Shown in pieces: positions 26,033 to 34,820 of a stretch of 64,000 nucleotides of DNA. The translations under genes were made by a program, and so were the position numbers. How positions within the stretch are numbered: position 1 is the stretch's first letter; every line of letters begins with the position of its first letter. The stretch is taken from assembly GCA_036927565.1 (NCBI GenBank), contig JAYESD010000004.1, positions 92,756,942 through 92,820,941 of the forward strand, in the 5' to 3' direction. Source of the stretch: Tuctoria greenei (taxonomy: Eukaryota > Streptophyta > Magnoliopsida > Poales > Poaceae). The notes under the pieces were generated by a model. It worked only from the letters and a program-made list of their open reading frames with translations. It searched no databases and had not been told where the DNA came from.

Positions 26033-26613
26033 TGTAACGCCCTCAATTTTCGCATCATGCATTGCATACAAGTTCATGCATTAAATATTACTAGAATAAA
26101 AGAAAAAATGATAAACCATACATATATGGTGTAGCAAAAAGAAGAAATAGAAAATAATAATTATAGCCTAAAACATGTATTAGGGAATAAATATAAAATA
26201 ATAATAATAATAATAATAATATATAAAACGTAATATATATATATATATATAAATAAATTATATAATAATAAATATATATATATATAAACAAAATGAATAA
26301 GATAAATAAAATAAATAAAATATAAATAATAAAATATATAATAATAATATAAAAAGAAAAAAAAAAGAGAAAAGAAAAAAAAAAGAAAAAAACGAACAGC
26401 CGCCGGCCAGGCCAAACGGCCCAGCCGGCCACGCACCCCGCGGCCCCCCCGCGAATCGCCGCTCCCGCGCGGGATTCCCGCGCGCGCGGCTCGAACCGCG
26501 CCCGCTCCCACTGCTGGGGCCCACCCCGACGCGCCCAGCCTCCCGCTCGCGCACGCCCGCGACCGAACCGAACCGACTCGGTTCCCTGGATCGGGAGACT
26601 CCCGTACCGTGCC

Positions 26614-26621
26614 TATAAAAA
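26614..26621 (+). promoter_or_regulatory. Putative G4 promoter TATA box
   Basis: TATAAAAA follows the CpG-rich block and precedes a purine-rich leader. The same site in the 3' LTR is at 35335-35342. It is a good match to plant TATA boxes; transcription would start about 30 bases downstream. Confidence 0.7.
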
Positions 26622-26887
26622 GGAGACCGGCCCGTAGGGTTTTTCCCCGATCCTAGAAACACCGCCTCCACGATACGCCGGTACAGAAAAGAAACACCAG
26701 AGACCAGAGGGCTGCGCCCAGGGAAGAAAAAGAAGAAAAAGGAGGGGAAGAAGAGGAGGGCGGCGCCATCCGCCGGAGATCATCGTCGCCATCGCGTCGC
26801 CGTCGTCGTGCCGCCGGAGGACCCTGCGCATCTACTTCGTCTACGCATTGTCCCCATCCCGCGATCATCGAAGCCAACGCATCTACG

Positions 26888-27252
26888 GTAGGCCATGTTC
26901 CCGATGCGAATTTTAGCAACCATATTGAATCTAATAGACGTAAATTGATTTTAGTTGCACCATAATTTTATTTTCAGCAGCATTAATCCACTCTAAAACC
27001 CCCGTAAACTCATATGAACACGTATGAACTAGTCGCATCTAATTAATAAACAACCATATTTAATTAATTATTGAATTGTGCATGCATGCATGTCATCGCA
27101 TGTTGATTATTTAGTGTGCATCATGTTGAATGGTATGTATTTTCTTGTATGTATGATCACGCATAGAGGAACGTGCTCAAGAGGCCGCATACGAGGATTT
27201 CCAAAATCAAGACATTGAAGCGCTTGAGCAACCCCATCCGTCGGAGCAAGGC
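26888..27252 (+). promoter_or_regulatory. Candidate splice sites and small leader exon in the G4 LTR
   Basis: A GT donor (ctacg then gtaggc, 26888), an AG acceptor (atcacgcatag, ending 27166) and a GC donor (gagcaag then gcaagt, 27251-27252) define a possible 84-base exon, 27167-27250. Neither the segment from the TATA box to 26887 nor this exon contains an ATG. The GC donor and upstream exon sequence are conserved in G2. Splicing is inferred from consensus only. Confidence 0.4.
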
Positions 27253-28653
27253 AAGTGTCCTTGAAGCATATTGATCCTGTTTTAAAATAAATGTTTTGTT
27301 TGCAAACTGCATGCTTGTGTCAATTTGATGGGAATCCTATGGTAGGAAGTTTACTAGTTTTGTTTAACCACCCTTGTCACCTGGAATTTATGGTAGAGAG
27401 TCGGGAAGGGTTTTTACCTTTTTGCTTCGCTTAATTAATTGGGATGGTAAACAACACTACATATTTAATTATGCATCAATGATATTCTGGTTAATGTGAA
27501 CTGGTCAATACGATGGGTGATCTAAGCAAGCCTGGTATGTGGATGGGTTGGATGTTATGATGGTTTGCTTGCTTTAGATCTAAGGACCGGTTCATGCGAG
27601 AATATGCCAGGTCAACAGTGCCACCACAAGGCCAAGTATGGGTGTGGCGTAGCTGAATAATTAGGAGCGCTGCTAGTATTGTATGGACTATTGGATGGCG
27701 AAGGGAATGGGAGTCGAGGAGGACTGCCCTGGGATCCGCATGGCACACGAGGGGGCCCGTGGGTGGGAGAATGGAGATTCAAGCCTGCCGGTGAAACCTT
27801 AGTGGGCCCGTACATACTAGTAGTCTCTTTTGAAAGGCTATTTTGTGATCTCTTGGCCACACACCTACGGAAGTGTGAGATGGCATAATGGAGGTTTCTT
27901 AGTCACCGAAAGGTGATGAAATCACGAACATGTGGGTAAAGTGGTACAAACCTCTGCAGAGTGTTAAAAACTATCATGATAGCCGTGTTCCCGGTTATGA
28001 GCGCCTGAATGACCTACATGATTAGAGTTGGATTTGGAATTTTGGGATGGTTGGTTTATGGTTATGGGTCGGTAATGATTATGGATGGTTTATGGATTAT
28101 GGTTATGGATATGAATTTGAGTTATGGTAACTGGACATGGATAATGATGATGTTGGCAATGATTGGATATGGTTTATATTCTGTTAATATGATGGTTATG
28201 ACGGGATTGTTCCACATAGACGTAGTATAATGCTTTTCAAATGTTTTACTGTACTTTTCAGCACTTAGCCATTATTACTGTCGTCATTTGAATTAGCCAC
28301 ATGTCGTACTTTCCACACTTGTTGAGTACGACATGTACTCACCCTTGGAATCCCCCCAAACAGCTACTGGAGACAATTGGGAGTACCCTGGGGATCACGT
28401 GGAGTACTAGGTTGCGTACCGCCGTCAATTGCCTATGGATTGGAGTCGTGCTGCTTATTTTATTCTCCGCTGCATTATTTAAAGTTTTATCATTCGTGAA
28501 CTATTGGATTATTGTAATAAAGTACTTATTTAATAGTTAAGATGTGGTTAAATTCTGTATATCGTTTGTGATGCAACCGTATATGTGTGATGAACTTCCT
28601 GGGCACACATATGCGTTACGCTTGGTTCATATTCGGAACCGGGTGTCACAAAT

Positions 28654-28666
28654 TAGTATCAGAGCC
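28654..28666 (+). other. G4 primer-binding site (initiator tRNA-Met, one mismatch)
   Basis: Reads tagtatcagagcc three bases after the LTR end, against the usual tggtatcagagcc. The position is exact; the single G-to-A change could be a later mutation. Confidence 0.88.
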
Positions 28667-29062
28667 GCGTTGACCGTAGGACGCAAGCCTAGGTAGAATG
28701 GACACTCTAGAGCACTTAGGAACACTCTTCTAATCTGCTATTTTTGAAAATTCTTGCTGCTGTTCTGTTCCCTTATTTTCAGCTGCAAAAAGTATTGATC
28801 GCTGCAGCGTTTTTGATAAAAAATTTCAGAAGTAAGCAATATTAAGTGCTGCTGTTTTGCTGCTTAAATTTTCGCGAAAAAAGTGTTTTTTGTTGCTGCT
28901 ATGTGTGGGTAAAATTATTGTGTTGGCTGCTGTATTTTTCTCTCTATTTTTTCGTTCTTTTGGAACCGCTGCACCGCTCTTTTTCTGCCATTTTAGCTGC
29001 TGAAATTTTCAGATTTGTTTTTCGTTATTTTTTTTCCTCTAATGTATTCTTGTTTTCTGTAG
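28667..29062 (+). other. G4 leader before the accessory ORF
   Basis: The first 70 bases match the G2 leader; from about 28735 the sequence is a T-rich, intron-like stretch absent from G2. It ends with ttcttgttttctgtag directly before the ATG at 29063, a strong 3' splice-site pattern. I see no other coding potential. Confidence 0.55.
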
Positions 29063-29902
29063 ATGGCCCGCACCAAGACAACCCCCCGTAAGTCGACCGG
29101 TGGACTTGTGCCCCCGCGTAGGTTGGCCAGTCGCTCTTCGGCCATCGACCCCCGTCACCCCGTGGTGATCCGTTCTGACGGCAGGGCCGCAGGACAACTG
29201 CGACATCGTCTCCGTGCCCTACTCCGTGAGGCTGGCTACCGTCACCACAGCCTCTCGCTCTCCTACCACACCACTGGAGTGCAGCGCCCCAGCAGGAAGG
29301 AGTGGAGCTGCAAGATCTACATCTATTATGGTGATGAGTTGGTGAAGACCCACAGCAGTCCTGCTTGGAGGAGCCCCCGCCGATATGCGGAGCAGGATGA
29401 TAGCTGGGAAGCAGCCACCTTTTGGAGCCACGCCCGCCGTTTCCGTCTGGAGGACACGGTGCACGCCTTCGTTCCGCAGCGTCCCAGTGGCACTGCGAGC
29501 TTTGTCTCCAGGCACGTGGAGGGACCCCTGGACCTCCCGCAGTCTCGTCAGACTGTTGACAATGTGGCCCAGCTCAGTGCCCGACCTCAGAGGGCGCAGC
29601 AGGAGATTCAGGATGGACGTGACCTCGCCCAGCACCACGAGGCGATAATCAGGAGGTATCGTCGGATCACCGACGAGGACCTGGACGACTACGCGTCCGA
29701 CACCCCGACGTGGACCCCAGACTCTCCAGACTGTCGCAACGGTCAGCGTGAGTCGTCTTCTGAGGAGTCCTCTGATGAGGATCCTTCCAGTGTGGCGTCT
29801 GCCGCACCACCGCCGCCTACTGCCTCACCACCACAGGACCCCGAGGACCCCGACGACGACGACGAAGACGAGGACCTGGAGGAGTTTCCGCTTGACGATT
29901 AG
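29063..29902 (+). CDS. Accessory ORF of G4 with histone H3 tail-like N-terminus
   Basis: An intact 279-codon frame of unknown function lies between the primer-binding site and gag. After the Met, residues 1-21 align without gaps to the histone H3 tail: A1, R2, T3, K4, T6, R8, K9, S10, T11, G12, G13, P16, L20 and A21 are identical (14 of 21; 11 of the first 13). Differences include Q5 to T, A7 to P and K14 to L. H3 K27 and the histone fold are absent. Residues about 45-125 are rich in Arg and aromatic residues, with a helix-strand-strand-helix pattern that could suit a small RNA-binding-like fold; this is a guess. Residues about 165-200 look helical (QRAQQEIQDGRDLAQHHE). From about 215 the chain is Ser/Pro-rich, ending in a run of Asp and Glu. 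The ATG follows a splice-acceptor-like sequence and has G at +4. Gag-pol downstream is broken, whereas this frame is not. Confidence 0.8.
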   Translation: MARTKTTPRKSTGGLVPPRRLASRSSAIDPRHPVVIRSDGRAAGQLRHRLRALLREAGYRHHSLSLSYHTTGVQRPSRKEWSCKIYIYYGDELVKTHSSPAWRSPRRYAEQDDSWEAATFWSHARRFRLEDTVHAFVPQRPSGTASFVSRHVEGPLDLPQSRQTVDNVAQLSARPQRAQQEIQDGRDLAQHHEAIIRRYRRITDEDLDDYASDTPTWTPDSPDCRNGQRESSSEESSDEDPSSVASAAPPPPTASPPQDPEDPDDDDEDEDLEEFPLDD

Positions 29903-30212
29903 TAGTCCTCGACCTATGCCACGACTCAAGGATAGGCACACCCCCATTAGTTAAATAAGAGCGACGTAGACGTACTTGTGTAACCTTGAGTTGTGTTACT
30001 TCTTTTAGGATTTTTGTCAATTTTGTTTGGTGCTTCTTTGAGTGCTTGTGTGCTCAGTAGAGTGTTGTGGAATGCTTCGGCACTTGTCCACATCCTCATA
30101 TAGGTCTATATTAATAAAGGTTTATTTAGTGTCACATACCTTGATGCATATAGTCGGGACGTTTCTTTCCAAATTCTAAATCCTTCTGTCCCCACCTTTC
30201 TTTTGCCAACAG
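29903..30212 (+). other. Spacer between the accessory ORF and gag in G4
   Basis: The distal part (from about 30020) matches the G2 leader again, so the extra segment in G4 ends near there. It closes with ccccacctttcttttgccaacag directly before the gag ATG, a second strong splice-acceptor pattern. An attaataaa lies near 30111, a possible polyadenylation signal for an accessory-ORF transcript. Confidence 0.5.
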
Positions 30213-33200
30213 ATGGTGAGAACTCGTAACCAGAGGGATGCCAACGATGAGGAGGAGCGCAATGAAGTACCTCAGAACAACCAGGGACATGCTCATGGAG
30301 CTATCAATATTGAACAACTGTTAGCTATGCAGAACCAGCTCATGCAGACCATGATACAGACCATGGGACAGCTGCAAGCTGGCAACAACAATCAGCCTCA
30401 TATACCGCCACCACCCCAGCCACACCACAACCGTTTGGGAGAGTTCATGAGGACCAGACCGCCTACCTTTGCACAAGCCACAGACCCAATGGAAGCTGAT
30501 GATTGGCTGAAGTCCATTGAGAAGAAACTTGCTATTGTCCAGTGCACTGATAGGGAGAAGGTTCTCTTTGCATCACATCAACTAGTTGGAGCAGCCGCTG
30601 ACTGGTGGGAAGCTCTTTGCAACGCTCATGATAATCAGGAGGCAATCACTTGGGCTGAGTTTAAGCAGAGTTTCCATTCCCACTATGTACCTGAAGGAGT
30701 TATGATACTGAGAAGACAAGATTTTGAAAATCTCAGGCAATGAAGGATGAGCGTGAGTGAGTATCTCAACAAATTCACTCAATTATCAAGATATGCTCCA
30801 GAAGACATCAAAACTGATAGTAGGAAGCAGTATATATTTATGAGGGGTCTCAACAATGAAATTCAAGTCCAGTTGCTCATTACTGATTATCCAAACTTCC
30901 AAAAGCTGGTTGACAAGGCTATTGTGGTTGAGAACAAGATTCGTGAGATGGAGCAGGACAACAAGAGGAAGATACCACATCATGGACCGCAGCAAGGAAG
31001 CAATGTTCCCCCCCGCTATGCACCACCTACTGCACCACAATACAACCCATCTGCTCCTGCATACCGCGCTGCTTATCCGCCCCGCCCAAATCAGCCACCG
31101 CAGCAACGCCCCGCCATGCAAGCGCCTCGCTATCCTGTGCCACCTGCGTCGCGTCCTAACATGGCGACAAATGCTCAAAACCAGTTGCGCCCAAACTTCC
31201 CTAATGCTACGGGCGGTAAGACATGCTATGTGTGTGGAGAACCCGAACACTTTGCAAGTCAATGCCCCAGGAGAAACTATGGACCTATGAACAATGCACC
31301 AAGGCCAAATAACCCGCGACCAAATGGAGGAGCGCCACAAGGCAACCGTGGACAGCAGAATTTTGCTCGTGGCAATGTGAATCATGTCTCTACTGAGGAA
31401 GCCCAGCAAGCTGATGACGTCGTGATTGGTATGTTTCTTGCCAACTCCAACCCCGCGACTGTTTTATTTGATTCGGGAGCATCTCATTCATTCATCTCAT
31501 CAAAGTATGTTGCCAAGTACAATTTGCCTGTATCGCATATGAAGCAAACTATGCTAGTAAGTTCTCCTGGGGGAGAGATGAGGACAAATATAGTATGTCC
31601 GAAAGTAAGCATTAAAATAAGGGGGGTAGACTTTCTCGCAAACCTCATAGTCTTGGACTCCCAAGGAATAGACATAATACTTGGAATGGACTGGCTGAGC
31701 AAGTATAATGGAGTCATTCAATGTGCTGAGAGGATTGTGCAGTTGACAAGTGAACATGGTACATGCATCGAAGTTGAGGCAGCCCAACCTACAAGAGAGA
31801 AGGCAATGCTCAATCAAGTAGAAGGAGTGACATTGGAAAGCATTCCGATCGTTCGCGAGTACCCAGATGTGTTTCCAGATGAGTTGCCAGGTATGCCACC
31901 TGATCGTGACATAGAATTCGCCATTGAGTTGATATCCGGAACTGCACCCATAGCTAAGAGGCCGTATAGGATGCCTCCTAAGGAATTAGCATAGCTCAAG
32001 AAGCAAATTCAAGAGCAGCTAGAGAAGGGTTTTATACGCCCAAGCTCATCCCCGTGGGGAGCCCCAGTGCTCTTCGTAGATAAGAAGGATGGAACCCAGA
32101 GGATGTGTGTGGACCATAGGTCTCTCAACGAAGTGACAATTAAGAACAAGTACTCACTACCCCGTATAGAGGATTTGTTCGACCAGATGAAGGGTGCCTG
32201 TATCTTCTCCAAGATCGACTTGCGGTCAGGATACTTCCAAATGAAGATTAGACCATCGGATATACCCAAGACAGCATTTCGGACACGATATGGATCTTAT
32301 GAGTACACCGTCATGTCATTTGGATTGACGAACGCGCCTGCGTACTTTATGTATCTCATGAATAAGGTCTTCATGGAATATCTGGATAAGTTCGATGTAG
32401 TGTTCATCGATGACATTATGATATACTCGAGAAGCGAGCAAGAACATGAAGAACACTTGAAACTTACATTGCAGAAGCTACGGGAACACCAATTGTATGC
32501 CAAGTTCAGTAAATGTCAATTCTGGTTACAGGAAGTTTCTTTCTTAGGCCATAATATTTCCGGAGGAGGAGTATCAGTTGACCCAGGGAAGGTGAGAGAT
32601 GTGCTTAAGTGGGAACCACCACAGAATGTTAAGGAAATTCGGAGTTTCCTTGGAATGGCTGGATATTACCGCCGATTCATCAAGGATTTCTCCAAAACAG
32701 CCAAGCCTATGGCCGAATTACTCATGAAAGGGAAGGCATTCCGATGGACTCAAGCTTGTCAGGATAGCTTTGAGGAGTTAAAGAAAAGGTTGACAACCGC
32801 GCCGGTGTTAGTATTACCAGATGTGAGCAAGAGTTTTGATATATATTGTGATGCATCAAGACAAGGATTAGGATGTGTGCTCATGCAAGAAGGCCAAGTG
32901 GTAGCTTATGCATCGAGGCAACTAAAGAAACATGAGTTGAATTATCCTACACACGACCTTGAACTCGCAGCCGTGGTACACGCCTTGAAGATATGGAGAC
33001 ACTATGTTTTTGGTCACCGATGTGAGATTTATACGGATCACAAGAGTCTCAAGTACATATTTACGCAAACGGATATGAATCTGAGGCAACGCTGATGGTT
33101 GGAGCTCATCAAGGATTATGACGTGGGAATCAACTATCACCCTGGGAAGGCCAATGTAGTGGTTGATGCTTTGAGCCGAAAAGGAGTAAGTCATCAACTC

Positions 33201-34820
33201 ACAGTTCGAGAGCTGCCATCCGAGTTATGCAAGGATTTTGAACGGTTGAACCTTGGATTCATAAATGAGATGAGAACGATGGAAGTCAACCCAACATTAG
33301 AGCAGGAAATACGGGAAGGACAAACAAAGGACAAGGAAATACAAGAAATCAAGGAAAGGACCCAAGAAGGAAGAGAATTCAGATTTGATGAAGACGAACA
33401 TGGTACCTTATGGCTTGGAAAGAGGATTGTGGTACCTAATGTCAGGCATATTCGGGAAACAATATTGAAGGAGGCACATGACTCACCTTACTCAATTCAT
33501 CCTGGCTGTACGAAGATGTACAAGGACTTAAGGACATGCTACTGGTGAGCCAGCATGAAAAAGGACATAGCCGAATATGTTGCACTTTGTGATGTGTGCC
33601 GACGAGTTAAAGCTGAACATCAAAGGCCAGCCGGATTGTTACAACCATTGAAGATCCCGGAGTGGAAGTGGGAAGAGATTGGTATGGACTTTATAGTTGG
33701 ATTACCGCGAACTCAGTCTGGCTATGATTCAATATGGGTTATTGTGGATCGGTTGACAAAATCAGCTCACTTCATCCCTGTCAAGACCACACATACCACC
33801 GCGAAGCTAGCAAAATTGTATATGGAGCATATTGTGTGTCGACATGGAGTACCGAAGAAGATAGTCTCGGATAGAGGTTCTCAGTTTACCTCCAAATTTT
33901 GGTAGAAATTGCATGAAGCAATGGGAACAAGGTTGAACTTCAGTTCGGCGTATCACCCTCAAATAGATTGACAAACCGAGAGGACCAACCAAATTTTGGA
34001 AGACATGTTAAGAGCTTGTGCATTAAAGCATGGGAAAAGTTGGGATAAGAGTTTGCCGTATGCTGAATTCTCGTACAGCAATAGCTACCAAGCAAGTCTG
34101 AAAATGTCACCCTATGAAGCATTGTACGAAAGGAAGTGTAGGACTCCCTTGTTTTGGAATGAAATCGAAGAGAATCAATTGTTTGGTCCCGACGTGTTAC
34201 AAGATGCTGAAAGGCAAGTCCAAATAATACGGGAAAACTTAAAGGCTGCCCAGTCTCGGCAGAAAGGTTATGCTGATAATAGGCGAAGGAGTTTGACTTT
34301 TGAAGTTGGAGATTTTGTATACCTCAAAGTGTCACCTATCAGAGGTCAGTGACGGTTTAACCTCAAAGGAAAACTGGCACCACGTTACATCGGACCGTTC
34401 AAGATTTTGGACAAACGAGGAGAAGTGGCATATCGACTTGAGCTGCCGACGTATCTCTCCGATGTACACGACGTGTTTCACGCCTCTCAACTCAAGAAGT
34501 GTCTCAGGGTACCGAAAGAACAAGTGCCGATGGACGAGTTAGAACTTCGAGGGGATTTGTCCTATGTCGAGCAACCTATCAAGATTTTGGACATGAAGGA
34601 AAGGGTCACGAGAAATAAGAGGATCCGTTGGTGCAAAGTGCAATGGAAACACCATACGGAAACCGAAGCTACGTGGGAACGTGAAGAAGACCTGAAGGAA
34701 GAATTCCCTCATCTTTTCTCCACGCTATCGAATCTCGAGGGCGAGATTCACTTTAAGGGGGGTAGGTTTGTAACACCCTCAATTTTCGCATCATGCATTG
34801 CATACAAGTTCATGCATTAA
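30213..34820 (+). pseudogene. G4 gag-pol polyprotein with chromodomain, interrupted by seven in-frame stops
   Basis: One frame of about 1535 codons encodes gag, protease, reverse transcriptase, RNase H and integrase; no frameshift is needed. Stops lie at 30741 (TGA), 31992 (TAG), 33093 (TGA), 33546 (TGA), 33903 (TAG), 33968 (TGA) and 34350 (TGA). Motifs include the zinc knuckle CYVCGEPEHFASQC (31224-31265), protease LFDSGASHSF (about 31465), an intact FIDDIM box (about 32403), RNase H YTDHKSL, the integrase zinc finger (SIHPGC, CDVCRR), and all three integrase acidic residues (MDFIV, VSDRGS, TERTNQ). The chromodomain lies at 34578-34718 with VQWKHH and EATWE. The frame reads through the polypurine tract and stops inside the 3' LTR. 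The two CGA-to-TGA changes fit deamination of methylated CpG; others are transversions. Confidence 0.93.
34751..34768 (+). other. G4 polypurine tract
   Basis: ctttaaggggggtaggtt lies directly before the 3' LTR start tgtaacaccc and is also translated as the end of pol. Confidence 0.9.

Larger units (their letters stand above)
26033..28650 (+). repeat. G4 5' LTR
   Basis: Starts tgtaacgccc and ends gggtgtcaca. U3 contains an AT-rich simple-sequence tract (about 26190-26390) followed by a CpG-rich block (26396-26610) and a TATA box. A purine-rich, ATG-free transcribed segment follows, then an R/U5 part shared with G2 (from about 27250). The pyrimidine and TA tracts produce tyrosine- and isoleucine-rich frames on the opposite strand that are not genes. 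Confidence 0.94.

Noticed and set aside
26091..26671. Tyr/Ile/Phe-rich frames on the minus strand of the G4 LTR (and 34810-35611)
   Set aside because: They are translations of AT-rich simple repeats and a CpG-rich promoter block, duplicated because both LTRs carry them.
29063..29902. A real histone H3 gene
   Set aside because: Only the first 21 or so residues match; the K27 region and the whole histone fold are absent, and the frame sits inside a retrotransposon leader.
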